Shown here one piece after another: positions 10,598-19,670 of a stretch of 64,000 bases of DNA. Below the pieces are notes generated by a model, which made no database searches, was not told where the DNA came from, and worked only from the letters and a program-made list of their open reading frames with translations. Origin of the DNA: Comamonadaceae bacterium OTU4NAUVB1 (GTDB lineage Bacteria; Pseudomonadota; Gammaproteobacteria; Burkholderiales; Burkholderiaceae_C). The stretch covers positions 992,001 through 1,056,000 of the forward strand of contig CP099605.1 of NCBI GenBank assembly GCA_024372625.1. The letters run 5' to 3'. Position 1 is the stretch's first letter. Each line of letters opens with the position of its first letter. A program made the translations under genes and the position numbers.

Positions 10598-11049
10598 CCC
10601 CCGGCCCGGCGTCGGTCGCGGATGCCGCCGAACGGCTCGGCGACCGCCACCGCTTCCACGGCGTCCAGCCGGTGTTGCCGGTGGCCGACGCGGCCCGCGC
10701 GGCCCGCTATTTCTGCGAGGTGCTCGGCTTCGAGCTGGACTTCATCGCGGGCGAGCCGCCCAGCTACGCGCGCGTGAAGATCGGTGCCGGGCGCCGCGGC
10801 GAGCCCGGTGAAGGCGACCCGGTCTACCTGCGGCTGTGGCAGTGCGGTCCGCACGATGCGCGCGCCTGGCGTGGCGAGATCGTGATCCACGTCGGCCGCG
10901 ACCTCGACGGGCTCCACGCGGCCTACGTCCGGCGCGGCGTGGCGGTGGTCGAGCCGCCGCAGTCCCAACCCTGGGGCCTGCGTGAGTTCGCCGTGCGCGA
11001 GCCCGACGGGCACGTGCTGCGCTTCTCGGGCTACCTGCCGACGCCCTGA
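10594..11049 (+). CDS. VOC (glyoxalase/bleomycin-resistance fold) family protein
   Basis: A 151-residue protein with one vicinal-oxygen-chelate module. It begins FHGVQPVLPVADAARAARYFCEVLGFELDF and ends GLREFAVREPDGHVLRFSGYLP, the standard beta-alpha-beta-beta-beta halves of the fold. The start is a GTG at 10594 overlapping the stop of the SirB1 gene (GTGA), so the two are likely cotranslated. Metal-ligand residues are not conserved well enough to name a reaction. Confidence 0.75.
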   Translation: MTPGPASVADAAERLGDRHRFHGVQPVLPVADAARAARYFCEVLGFELDFIAGEPPSYARVKIGAGRRGEPGEGDPVYLRLWQCGPHDARAWRGEIVIHVGRDLDGLHAAYVRRGVAVVEPPQSQPWGLREFAVREPDGHVLRFSGYLPTP

Positions 11050-11103
11050 CCGATCCGGTCGCCCGGGCGCCGCGGGTGGCATGCAACCTGCAGGCGTGCC
11101 ACC

Positions 11104-13500
11104 ATGGCCGTTTTCACCATCGACATGCCGTCCCTTTCCTTCCACCTGCGATTGCGCGAGCGCCTGCGCGGCATCCCCGCGGGTGGCCAGCCGCTGCGCG
11201 TGCTGCTCACCCTGGGCAGCCTGATGGCCATGTGCCTGCTCGGCCAGCGCTCGGAGGCGGTGATCCCGTCGTTCCTCGGCGCCATCGCCAGCGCCCTGTC
11301 CGAGACCGACGACGGCTGGCGCAAGCGCCTGCGGGCCCAGGTCCTCACGCTCGCGTGCTTCGCGGCGGCGGCGCTGGCGGTGCAGGTGCTGTTCGACCGG
11401 CCGATCCTCTTCATCGCCGGCCTGGCGCTCGCGGCGTTCTGCCTCACGATGCTCGGCGCGGTCGACGCGCGCTACCGCGCCATCGGCTACGCGACCCTGA
11501 TCCTGTCGATCTACGCCACCCTCAACCTCGACCACGCCGCCAGCGCACCGGCCGAGGTCGGCGCGATCGCCAGGCGCCAGGGGCCGGTGCTGCTGCTGGC
11601 CGGCGCCGCCTGGTACGGCGTGTTCTCGGTCGCCTGGGCGGCCCTGTTCCCGGCCCAGCCGGTGCAGGCCCTGCTGGTGCGGCTCTACACCGTCCTGGGC
11701 GAGTACGTGCGTTTCAAGGCCTCGCTCTTCGAGCCGCTGCGCGGCGTGGACATCGAGCAGAAGCGCCTGTCGCTCGCGCAGCTCAACACCGACGTCGTGA
11801 CCGAGCTCAATGCCGCCAAGGAAGGCATCTTCCGGCGCATCGGCAAGCGCGCGCCGACCGGGCGCATCTCGCGCTATCGCGGCCTCTACCTGATCGCCCA
11901 GGACGTGCACGAGCGCGCCAGTTCCTCGCACGACGACTACAACGCGCTGGCCGACACCTTCTTCCACAGCGACCTGCTCTACCGCTGTCGGCGCGTGCTG
12001 GCGCTGCAGGGCGTCGAGTGCCAGCGCCTGGCGGCGTCGATCGCGCGGCGCGAACCGTTCGTGAAGGGCGACGCCACCGTGCAGGCGCTGGCCGACCTGC
12101 GCGGGGCGATCGAGCACGAACGCGCGCGCACGCGGGAGTCCGGACCGCTGGCGCTGCTGGCGTCGGTCGAGGCGCTGGCGCGCAATTTGGCCCAGCTCGA
12201 CGGCCAGCTCGCCGGCGCCAGCCAGCCCTCGGCCCAGGCCGGGCGCATCGACATGGGCCTGGCCGATGGCTCGCCGCACGGCTGGCGCGACATCCTCGAG
12301 CGCGTGCGGCGCCAGCTCACGCCCGGATCGGCCCTGTTCCGCCATGCCTCTCGCCTGGCGGTGGCGTTGACCGCGGGCTACGTCGTGATGCGCGTGATCC
12401 ATCCGGCACAGGGGTACTGGATCCTGCTGACGACGCTGTTCGTCTGCCAGCAGACCTACGGCGGCACCATCGCCCGCATGGGCCAGCGCATCGCCGGCAC
12501 CATCCTGGGCGTCGTCGCCGGATGGGCGTTGCTCGAACTGTTCCCGCAGCCGTGGCTGCAGTCCCTGCTGGCCGTGGCCGCCGGCGTGGTGTTCTTCGCC
12601 ACCCGCACGCGCCGCTACCTGCTGGCCACCGCCGCCATGACGCTGCTGGTGCTGATGTGCTTCAACCAGGTCGGCGACAGCGGCGTGCTGCTGGTGCCGC
12701 GCCTGGTCGACACCGCCATCGGCAGCGTCATCGCCGGCCTCGCGATGCTGCTGGTGCTGCCGCACTGGCAGGCCCGGCGCATCGACGCGCTCGCCGCCAC
12801 GGCCCTGCGGGCCCAGGCGGGCTACCTGCGGCAGATCGCCCGCCAGTACCGCTCGGGCGCGCGCGACGACCTGGCCTACCGCGTGGCGCGGCGCGATGCG
12901 CACAACGCCGATTCGGCGCTGTCAAGCGCGGTGTCGGACATGTTCCGCGAGCCGGGCTTCGTGCGTCCGCGCGCGGGCGTGGCGCTGCGCTTCCTGATCC
13001 GCGCGCACACGCTGCTGAGCTATCTGTCGGCGCTGGGCGCGCATCGCGCGGTGGTCGGGCCGGCCGGATCGGCGGGCGTGCGCGCATTGCTGGACGCCGC
13101 CGAGGGAGCGGCGGCGGCGCTCGATGCCCTGGCGGTCACGCTGGTGGCGCGCGGCACGTTCCACGAGCCGAAGCGTAGCAGCGCCGCGAGCCAAACCGAA
13201 GCCGCGCGAGGCGGCCTCGAAGCGGGCGGTGCCGAGGCCGTCGACCCCGCCGCGGCGTCCGGCGCGCCGGCCGGCGATCCCGCCGTGGCCGCGGCCCGGG
13301 CGGCCGAGACTGCCCTGCGCGACGCGCTGGCGGCCTCGGTCGAGGCGGGCGACGAGCGCAATCCGGCGGCGCGCCTGCTGCGCACCCAACTCACGCTCGT
13401 GTGGCTGCAGATCGACGCGTTGCGCGCGCATGCCGACGAATGGCTGCTCCGGAGCACGCATGCGGCGGACGGCGACGCCGGGGATCGCGTCGCGGCCTGA
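11104..13500 (+). CDS. FUSC/YccS-type inner-membrane transporter-like protein
   Basis: A 798-residue protein with two membrane blocks: about residues 35-165 (VLLTLGSLMAMCLLGQRSEAVIPSFLGAI, with further helices) and about 415-560 (HPAQGYWILLTTLFVCQQTYGGT with the TRxRRYLLATAAMTLLVLM segment). A cytoplasmic domain lies between them. This duplicated layout and the YWILLTTLFVCQ motif match the YccS/YhfK branch of the FUSC family, putative efflux pumps related to AaeB. An Ala/Gly/Glu-rich stretch near residues 690-735 looks disordered and is not typical. The substrate is unknown. The ATG at 11104 has no strong ribosome site. Confidence 0.85.
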   Translation: MAVFTIDMPSLSFHLRLRERLRGIPAGGQPLRVLLTLGSLMAMCLLGQRSEAVIPSFLGAIASALSETDDGWRKRLRAQVLTLACFAAAALAVQVLFDRPILFIAGLALAAFCLTMLGAVDARYRAIGYATLILSIYATLNLDHAASAPAEVGAIARRQGPVLLLAGAAWYGVFSVAWAALFPAQPVQALLVRLYTVLGEYVRFKASLFEPLRGVDIEQKRLSLAQLNTDVVTELNAAKEGIFRRIGKRAPTGRISRYRGLYLIAQDVHERASSSHDDYNALADTFFHSDLLYRCRRVLALQGVECQRLAASIARREPFVKGDATVQALADLRGAIEHERARTRESGPLALLASVEALARNLAQLDGQLAGASQPSAQAGRIDMGLADGSPHGWRDILERVRRQLTPGSALFRHASRLAVALTAGYVVMRVIHPAQGYWILLTTLFVCQQTYGGTIARMGQRIAGTILGVVAGWALLELFPQPWLQSLLAVAAGVVFFATRTRRYLLATAAMTLLVLMCFNQVGDSGVLLVPRLVDTAIGSVIAGLAMLLVLPHWQARRIDALAATALRAQAGYLRQIARQYRSGARDDLAYRVARRDAHNADSALSSAVSDMFREPGFVRPRAGVALRFLIRAHTLLSYLSALGAHRAVVGPAGSAGVRALLDAAEGAAAALDALAVTLVARGTFHEPKRSSAASQTEAARGGLEAGGAEAVDPAAASGAPAGDPAVAAARAAETALRDALAASVEAGDERNPAARLLRTQLTLVWLQIDALRAHADEWLLRSTHAADGDAGDRVAA

Positions 13501-13548
13501 GCACGCCGGGCGCATGCCGGGCGACGCCGACGGTCCCGGCATCGCCGG

Positions 13549-14688
13549 TCAGACCAGACCGGCGGCCTGCAGTTCCTTCTTGCAATACGCGTAGAACAGC
13601 GGCGCCGCCACCAGACCGGCCGGTCCGAAGACCGCCTCGGCCATGAACATCACGGCCAGCAGTTCCCACACCGCCATCTGCGTGCGGCTGCCCACCACCT
13701 TGGCGTTGATGAAGTACTCGGCTTTGTGGATCAGCACCAGGAAGCCCAGGCAGGCCAGCGCGGTCGCCGGCGAGACCGACAGGCCGACCAGCGTGATGAC
13801 CACGTTGCACAGCAGGTTGCCCACGATCGGCACCAGGCCGGCGACGAAGGTGAGGGTGACGAGGGCGGGGGTGTAGGGCAGTTCCTCGCCCCACATCGGC
13901 AGCAGGAAGAGCAGGAACACGGCCGTGAGGAAGGTGTTGAACGCCGCGATCCAGAACTGCGCCGCGACGATCTGGCCGAAGGCCTCCCCGAAGCGGGAGA
14001 TGCGTCTGAACATCTGCTGAGCCAGCGGCCGGCGCACGGCCGGGCCGTGCGCGACGGCCGCCAGCGTGCCCACGATCAGGCCGACGTAGGCGAACAGCAG
14101 CCCGCCCAGCCAGGCGCGCCCGGCCATCGCCATGGCGCCGGCCTGGGCGCGCAGGTAGCCCGCGACCACGCGCTGGACTTCCGCCGCACCCTCGGGCAGG
14201 TAGATCGCCATGTCGGGCGGGAGCTTGGAGCGCAGTTCCAGCACGGTGCGCGCGATGAAGTCGAGCAGTTCCCGGTACTGCTCGGTCGCGTTCAGCACGA
14301 ACTCGCGGGCCTCCGCGTAGGCGAACACCAGCAGCGCCAGCGGAGCGAGCATCACCAGCACCGCGGCGGCGATGCGCGCGCCCGACGAGGACACGGCGGC
14401 CGGGGGCGCGGGCGCGGCGAGCGCGGCGCGCGATGCACCCGCGCGGCGCTTGAGTCCGAGGTCCAGCATGCGTGCGAGCCAGCGGGTCGCAAGGAAGCCC
14501 ACGCACACGCACAGCAGGCCGGGCAGCAGGCCCTGCCACATGATCAGCAGCAGGGTCGCCGAGATGAGCACGAAGCTCGCCGCGACGATGGCGCGGGAGG
14601 GAACGTCGGAAGTCGCGGCGGCGGAGGGCAGGGTCACGCTCGGAAGGATGTGGACGGCGACGGTGGGCGGGCGGCCTGGGAGCCGCAC
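13549..14688 (-). CDS. AI-2E family transporter / permease
   Basis: A 379-residue membrane protein with paired N-terminal helices (VASFVLISATLLLIMW, LLPGLLCVCVGFLATRWL), a central amphipathic domain and five or so C-terminal helices. The C-terminal segments AFNTFLTAVFLLFLLPMWGEELPYTPALVTLTFVAGLVPIVGNL and AEYFINAKVVGSRTQM are typical of the AI-2E/PerM family. Members export a range of solutes; the specific one is unknown. The start is uncertain: a GTG at 14688 gives the longest product and a GTG at 14637 is also possible. It lies 22 bases after the purM stop in the same direction, a conserved pairing in Burkholderiales. Confidence 0.85.
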   Translation of the reverse strand: MRLPGRPPTVAVHILPSVTLPSAAATSDVPSRAIVAASFVLISATLLLIMWQGLLPGLLCVCVGFLATRWLARMLDLGLKRRAGASRAALAAPAPPAAVSSSGARIAAAVLVMLAPLALLVFAYAEAREFVLNATEQYRELLDFIARTVLELRSKLPPDMAIYLPEGAAEVQRVVAGYLRAQAGAMAMAGRAWLGGLLFAYVGLIVGTLAAVAHGPAVRRPLAQQMFRRISRFGEAFGQIVAAQFWIAAFNTFLTAVFLLFLLPMWGEELPYTPALVTLTFVAGLVPIVGNLLCNVVITLVGLSVSPATALACLGFLVLIHKAEYFINAKVVGSRTQMAVWELLAVMFMAEAVFGPAGLVAAPLFYAYCKKELQAAGLV

Positions 14689-14710
14689 GGACGGATCGGC
14701 GGCGGGACGC

Positions 14711-15751
14711 TCAGGCGACGATCACCGCGGCGCCGTCGCCGCGCGGGGCGATGCGTCCGATCTCGTGGACCGTCTCGCCCGCCGCGCGCAGGGTCGCCGC
14801 GCAGGCGGCGGCCTGCGCCGCCTCGATCACCACCACCATGCCGATGCCGTTGTTGAAGGTGCGGTTCATCTCCAGGTCGTCGATGCCGGCGACCCGCTGC
14901 AGCCAAGCGAAGAGTTCGCTGCGCGGCCAGCTGCCCTTGACCAGGTGGGCGGCGGTGCCCTCGGGCAGCACGCGCGGGATGTTCTCCAGCAGGCCGCCGC
15001 CGGTGATGTGGGCGAGCGCCTTGATCGGGTGGCGCGCGAGCGCCTCGAGCACCGGCTTCACGTAGAGCCGCGTGGGCGCCATCACCGCCGTGCGAAAGGG
15101 CTGGCCGTCGAGCGTGGCGGGCAGGTCGTCGCCCGCGCGCTCGATCACCTTGCGCACCAGGCTGAAGCCGTTGGAATGCACGCCGCTGGAGGCGAGGCCG
15201 AGCACCACGTCGCCGGGCTCGACGTCCCGGCCGGTCAGGATGAGCGACTTCTCGACGGCGCCGACGGCGAAGCCTGCGAGGTCGTACTCGCCCGGCGGAT
15301 ACATGCCTGGCATCTCGGCCGTCTCGCCACCGATGAGCGCGCAGCCCGAGAGTTCGCAGCCGCGCGCGATGCCGCCCACCACGGCCGCGGCCGTGTCGAC
15401 GTCGAGCTTGCCGCAGGCGAAGTAGTCGAGGAAGAACAAGGGCTCGGCACCCTGGACCAGCACGTCGTTCACGCTCATGGCGACCAGGTCGATGCCCACG
15501 GTGTCGTGCATGTCCCATTCGAAGGCCAGGCGCAGCTTGGTGCCCACGCCGTCGGTGCCGCTGACCAGCACCGGTTCCTTGTAGCGCTTGGGCACCTCGA
15601 ACAGCGCGCCGAAGCCGCCGATGCCCGCCAGCACGCCTTCGCGCATCGTCTTCTTCGCCAGCGGCTTGATGCGGTCGACCAGCGCGTCCCCGGCATCGAT
15701 GTCGACGCCGGCGTCCTTGTAGCTGAGCGGGGTGGGCGAGTTGGAAGTCAT
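14711..15751 (-). CDS. purM: Phosphoribosylformylglycinamidine cyclo-ligase
   Basis: A 346-residue AIR synthetase that closes the imidazole ring in step five of purine synthesis, using ATP. Diagnostic segments are [75 protein letters not shown] and [15 protein letters not shown]. Length is standard. It is transcribed leftward with the AI-2E gene and is divergent from hda across about 225 bases. Confidence 0.97.
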   Translation of the reverse strand: MTSNSPTPLSYKDAGVDIDAGDALVDRIKPLAKKTMREGVLAGIGGFGALFEVPKRYKEPVLVSGTDGVGTKLRLAFEWDMHDTVGIDLVAMSVNDVLVQGAEPLFFLDYFACGKLDVDTAAAVVGGIARGCELSGCALIGGETAEMPGMYPPGEYDLAGFAVGAVEKSLILTGRDVEPGDVVLGLASSGVHSNGFSLVRKVIERAGDDLPATLDGQPFRTAVMAPTRLYVKPVLEALARHPIKALAHITGGGLLENIPRVLPEGTAAHLVKGSWPRSELFAWLQRVAGIDDLEMNRTFNNGIGMVVVIEAAQAAACAATLRAAGETVHEIGRIAPRGDGAAVIVA

Positions 15752-15881
15752 GGGTCGGACGGTTTGGAAGCCGGAAGAAGGAGGAACGACGAAGGGGGAA
15801 CCCGGTGAGGCCCGACGGGGCCGGCGTGGTCGCCGCGCGCAACGGCTGCGGTGGCGTCCATGGCCGCAATGGCCGGGCCGA

Positions 15882-15887
15882 TAGAAT
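15882..15887 (+). promoter_or_regulatory. Candidate hda promoter -10 (TAGAAT)
   Basis: TAGAAT in the context CCGATAGAATTCG lies 91 bases before the hda ATG in the purM-hda divergent region. A very similar CGGATAGAATCCG precedes the DUF3579 gene at 7161-7173. No good -35 hexamer is visible, so the call is tentative. Confidence 0.4.
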
Positions 15888-15978
15888 TCGCCACGATTTT
15901 AAGGGCCGTCCGGCCCGGTCCCATGAACCCTTCTTTCGCGTCCTCCGTGCCACGGCAGCCGCCCGCTTCGCTCCCGGC

Positions 15979-16665
15979 ATGAAGCAGCTCGCGCTCGACA
16001 TCGGACTGGCGAGCGGGCCCACGCTGTCCGGCTTCCACGCAGGACCCAACGCGGCCGTGCTGCGCCACCTCGCGGCCTGGGTCGACGAGGCACCGCCCCC
16101 GGCCGGCCAGTCGCCCGTGCCAGTCTACCTCTGGGGCGAGAGCGGCAGTGGCAAGACGCACCTGCTGGAGGCCGTGCGCAGCGCCCTGCGCGAGCGCGGG
16201 GCGCTGGTCGGCGTGCTGCACGCGGGCACCACGCAGCCGCTCGCCTTCGACGAGCGCTGGGGCGCCGTGCTGATGGACGATGTTCATCTCTACAACCCGG
16301 TGCAGCAGCATGTCGCCTTCGCATGGTTCGTCACCGCGCACGCCCTGCAGCGCGGGGTGCTGGCCACGGGCGGGCTGCCGCCGGCCGACCTGGCCTTGCG
16401 CGAGGACCTGCGCACGCGCCTGGGCTGGGGCCACGTGTTCCACCTGCAGCTGCTCGACGAGGCCGAGCGCCGCGCGGTGCTGCGCCAGGCCGCCGACGCG
16501 CGCGGCGTGCTGCTGGCCGACGAAGTGCTCGACTACATGCTGCATCGCTTCAGCCGCGACCTCGGCAGCCTCATGGAGCTGCTCGACCAGCTCGATGGCT
16601 ACGCGCTGCAGACGCAGCGCGCGGTGACGATCCCGCTGATCCGCTCGATGCTCGAGAACCAGTAG
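15979..16665 (+). CDS. hda: DnaA regulatory inactivator Hda
   Basis: A 228-residue AAA+ protein of the DnaA/Hda family. With the DNA-loaded sliding clamp, Hda stimulates ATP hydrolysis by DnaA to prevent over-initiation of replication. The N-terminus MKQLALDIGL contains the clamp-binding QL-x-LD-type motif. Walker A is GESGSGKT (residues 53-60) and Walker B is VLMDDVHLY. It lacks DnaA's domain IV, so it is Hda and not DnaA. The start is set by the clamp motif; the upstream in-frame sequence is not conserved-looking. Its place between purM and pcnB is usual in this order. Confidence 0.93.
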   Translation: MKQLALDIGLASGPTLSGFHAGPNAAVLRHLAAWVDEAPPPAGQSPVPVYLWGESGSGKTHLLEAVRSALRERGALVGVLHAGTTQPLAFDERWGAVLMDDVHLYNPVQQHVAFAWFVTAHALQRGVLATGGLPPADLALREDLRTRLGWGHVFHLQLLDEAERRAVLRQAADARGVLLADEVLDYMLHRFSRDLGSLMELLDQLDGYALQTQRAVTIPLIRSMLENQ

Positions 16666-16733
16666 GCGCGCCGCCCTTCAGAATGAACCCTCCCGGAGCG
16701 CCCGGCGCCCGGCTTCCCCTTACCTCTGCCCCC

Positions 16734-18425
16734 ATGATCAAGACATTCATCGACAAATTGCTCGGCAAGTCCGCCGGGTCGGCCCGCGGCGCCAAGTCGC
16801 GCTTCGGCAAGCGCGAGGAGGTGGCCGCCAGCGTCCACGGCATCGACCCGGCCCTGGTCGACGAACGCGCGAAGAACGTCGTCACCACGCTGCAGGACGC
16901 CGGCTACGAGGCCTACGTCGTCGGCGGCGCGGTGCGCGACCTGCTGCTGGGCCTGCGTCCCAAGGATTTCGACGTGGCGACGAATGCCACGCCCGAGCAG
17001 GTCAAGGCGCTGTTCCGGCGCGCCTTCATCATCGGGCGGCGCTTTCGCATCGTGCACGTGGTGTACGGGCGGGGACGCGAGCACGAGGTGATCGAGGTCT
17101 CGACCTTCCGTGCCTACATGGACAACGCCGCGGCCGAGCAGGTCAAGGGCAACGAGCGCACCAGCAAGGGCGAGCTCGCCGGCATGACGCACGCGGTCGA
17201 TTCCAGCGGACGCGTGCTGCGCGACAACGTCTGGGGCCCACAGGAGGAGGACGCCGCGCGCCGCGATTTCAGCGTCAACGCCATGTACTACGACCCCGCG
17301 AGCCAGGTGGTGGTCGACTACCACGGCGGCATCCGCGACGCGAAGAAGCTGGTGCTGCGCATGATCGGCGACCCCGTCACGCGCTACCGCGAGGACCCGG
17401 TGCGCATCATCCGGGCGATCCGCTTCTCGGCCAAGCTCGCCGCGCTGGGCTTCGAGATCGAGCCGAAGACGGCGGCGCCGCTCGTCGAATCGGCCCGCCT
17501 GCTGGCCGACGTGCCGCAGAGCCGCCTGTTCGACGAGATGCTCAAGCTGCTGCAGACCGGCCACGCCGTGGCCACGATCGCGCAGTTGCGCAAGCTCGGC
17601 CTCGCGCGCGGCATCTATCCGCTGCTCGACGTCATCGTCGAGCGTGCCGACCAGCCCTTCGTGCGCGCCGCGCTGCAGGACACCGACCGCCGTGTCGCCG
17701 AGGGCAAGCCGGTGGCCCCGAGCTTCCTGCTGGCCTGCGTCCTGTGGGCCGACGTGCGCGACGGCTGGGCCGATCGCGTGGAGGGGCGCAACGGCCAGCG
17801 TGGCATGCCCGCCTTCCCGGCGCTGCAGGAGGCCATCGACGAGGTCTTCGACACGCGCATCGGCGACGTCTCGGGCCGCGGCAAGCTCGGCGGCGACATG
17901 CGCGAGATCTGGATGATGCAGCCGCGTTTCGACAAGCGCGTCGGCTCGACGCCCTACAGCCTGGTCGAGCAGGCGCGCTTTCGCGCCGCGTTCGACTTCA
18001 TGCGCCTGCGCGCGGACGTCGGCGAGGTCAGCGAGGCGATCGCCGAGTGGTGGCAGGAATTCGGCAGCGCCGACGACCTGCGCCGCCAGGACCTGCTCGA
18101 GCAGGTGCGCGAGGAGCAGAAGCCGGCGGCGCGCACCCGGGTGCGCGTGCGCAATCCGGCCGGGGAGGGCGGGGTGGAGCGCAAGGGTGCGGCGCAGGCC
18201 CCCCGGCCTGGCGGCGACGACGACCGCATCGCTTCCGGCGAACGCGACGAACGTGACGATCCGGACGGTAACGACGGCCCGGCCGTGCCGCCCGATGGCG
18301 AAGCGGCCCCGCGCAAGCGCCGGCGTCGTCGCAAGCCGCGCGGCGGCGGCGAGGGGGGCGCCGAGGGCTCCTCGGGGGCGTCGAAGCCCGCATCGGATGC
18401 GAGCGGCAACGGCCACGACGCATGA
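16734..18425 (+). CDS. pcnB: Poly(A) polymerase I
   Basis: A 563-residue nucleotidyltransferase that adds 3' poly(A) tails to RNA and promotes decay. The polymerase core shows GGAVRD (residues 64-69), the catalytic DFD (78-80), the RRFRIVHVV stretch, and the head-domain motif RYREDPVRIIRAIRFSAKL that separates PcnB/CCA enzymes from other transferases. The absence of an HD domain and the long basic C-terminus favour PcnB over CCA-adding enzyme. The last ~90 residues are disordered and rich in Arg, Gly and Asp (RKRRRRRKPRGGG). Its stop overlaps the folK start by four bases. Confidence 0.93.
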   Translation: MIKTFIDKLLGKSAGSARGAKSRFGKREEVAASVHGIDPALVDERAKNVVTTLQDAGYEAYVVGGAVRDLLLGLRPKDFDVATNATPEQVKALFRRAFIIGRRFRIVHVVYGRGREHEVIEVSTFRAYMDNAAAEQVKGNERTSKGELAGMTHAVDSSGRVLRDNVWGPQEEDAARRDFSVNAMYYDPASQVVVDYHGGIRDAKKLVLRMIGDPVTRYREDPVRIIRAIRFSAKLAALGFEIEPKTAAPLVESARLLADVPQSRLFDEMLKLLQTGHAVATIAQLRKLGLARGIYPLLDVIVERADQPFVRAALQDTDRRVAEGKPVAPSFLLACVLWADVRDGWADRVEGRNGQRGMPAFPALQEAIDEVFDTRIGDVSGRGKLGGDMREIWMMQPRFDKRVGSTPYSLVEQARFRAAFDFMRLRADVGEVSEAIAEWWQEFGSADDLRRQDLLEQVREEQKPAARTRVRVRNPAGEGGVERKGAAQAPRPGGDDDRIASGERDERDDPDGNDGPAVPPDGEAAPRKRRRRRKPRGGGEGGAEGSSGASKPASDASGNGHDA

Positions 18426-18886
18426 GCGATGCCGCCCGGGCCTTCGTCGGGCTCGGCGCCAACCTCGGCGACGCGCGCACCGCAGTGCTGCGCGCGATGG
18501 ACGCACTCGACGGTCTGCCGGGCACGCGCGTCGTGGCCCGCTCGTCGCTCTACCGCAGCGCGCCGGTCGATGCCACCGGGCCCGATTTCGTCAACGCGGT
18601 GGTGGCGCTGGAGACGACGCTCGATCCGTCCGATTTGCTGGCCGAGCTGCAGCGCCTGGAGCACGACGCATTGCGCGAACGCCCCTACCGCAACGCGCCG
18701 CGCACGCTCGATCTGGACCTGCTGCGCCATGGCGATGCGGTGCTGCGCACGGCGCGCCTGAGCCTGCCGCACCCGCGCATGCACGAGCGCGCCTTCGTGC
18801 TGCGCCCGCTCGCGGAGATCGCGCCGGCACTGGTGACGCCGGCGCAGCTCGACGCCGTCGCCGGTCAGGCCATCGAGCGGCTCTGA
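18422..18886 (+). CDS. folK: 2-amino-4-hydroxy-6-hydroxymethyldihydropteridine pyrophosphokinase
   Basis: A 154-residue HPPK that transfers pyrophosphate from ATP to hydroxymethyl-dihydropterin in folate synthesis. Seen are GLGANLGD at the start, GPDFVNAVVALETTL, the metal-binding RTLDLDLLRHGD (the Asp pair that binds two Mg ions) and LPHPRMHERAFVLRPLAEI. It overlaps pcnB by ATGA, the usual pcnB-folK coupling. Confidence 0.96.
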   Translation: MSDAARAFVGLGANLGDARTAVLRAMDALDGLPGTRVVARSSLYRSAPVDATGPDFVNAVVALETTLDPSDLLAELQRLEHDALRERPYRNAPRTLDLDLLRHGDAVLRTARLSLPHPRMHERAFVLRPLAEIAPALVTPAQLDAVAGQAIERL

Positions 18887-18958
18887 CCGCGCTCCTCGTC
18901 GTGCGCCGCGCCGGCGGACGCGTGGGCGGTGCGCGCAGCCCGGCCCTTACACTCCCGG

Positions 18959-18976
18959 CTGTCACGAAATCGTCAT
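18959..18976 (+). promoter_or_regulatory. Candidate PHO box upstream of the DUF47-pit operon
   Basis: CTGTCAC-GAAA-TCGTCAT resembles the PhoB consensus of two CTGTCAT repeats spaced by four bases (six of seven and five of seven positions match). It is 36 bases before the DUF47 start. A -10-like TACACT at 18948-18953 just upstream would place the box over the transcription start, a position that would favour repression. Visual match only. Confidence 0.45.
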
Positions 18977-19012
18977 CACGACGACATCCGCATCGATTAA
19001 GGAGCCAACGTC

Positions 19013-19657
19013 ATGTTCGGCAAGCTGCTGCCCCGAGAGGGCAATTTTTTTGAGATGTTCAACCAGCACGCGGAGCGCATCGTCGAGGCCGCGCGCGCGT
19101 TCGAGAACCTGGTCGCCAACTACGGCGACCTGCACCTGCGCGAACAGTACAACCGCGACGTCGACAACGCCGAGCGCGCCGCCGACCGCGTGACGCACGA
19201 CGTCAACCGCCTGATCCACAAGACCTTCATCACGCCGATCGACCGCGAACAGATCCACAAGCTCATCAACACGATGGACGACGTGGCCGACCTGATCCAG
19301 GACTCGGCCGAGACCATGGCGCTCTACGACGTGCGCCACATGACCGAGGAGATCGTGCGCCTGACCGCGCTGAGCGTGAAGTGCTGCGACCGCCTGAAGG
19401 ACGCGGTCAAGTTCCTCGGCAAGATCGCCGATCCGGCCGTGGCGGAGGCGACGCTCAAGACCTGCGAGGAGATCGACCGCCTCGAGTCCGACGCCGACCG
19501 CGTCATGCGCAGCGCGATGAGCAAGCTGTTCCGCGAGGAGCCCGACGTGCGCGAGGTGATCAAGCTCAAGGCCATCTACGAACTGCTCGAGACGATCACC
19601 GACAAGTGCGAGGACGTCGCCAACGTGATCGAGGGCATCGTCCTCGAGAACTCCTGA
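19013..19657 (+). CDS. DUF47/PhoU-like phosphate transport regulator
   Basis: A 214-residue, largely alpha-helical protein of the DUF47 (PhoU-like) family. Typical segments are MFGKLLPREGNFFEMFNQHAERIVEAARAFENLV, the helical repeat with EADRVTHDV-like acidic metal patches (NAERAADRVTHDVNRLIHKTFITPIDREQIHKL), and DKCEDVANVIEGIVLENS at the end. Such proteins accompany Pit transporters and are thought to gate or couple phosphate uptake. A good AAGGAG ribosome site precedes the ATG. The pit gene starts 13 bases downstream. Confidence 0.9.
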   Translation: MFGKLLPREGNFFEMFNQHAERIVEAARAFENLVANYGDLHLREQYNRDVDNAERAADRVTHDVNRLIHKTFITPIDREQIHKLINTMDDVADLIQDSAETMALYDVRHMTEEIVRLTALSVKCCDRLKDAVKFLGKIADPAVAEATLKTCEEIDRLESDADRVMRSAMSKLFREEPDVREVIKLKAIYELLETITDKCEDVANVIEGIVLENS

Positions 19658-19670
19658 AACGCGACACGCC

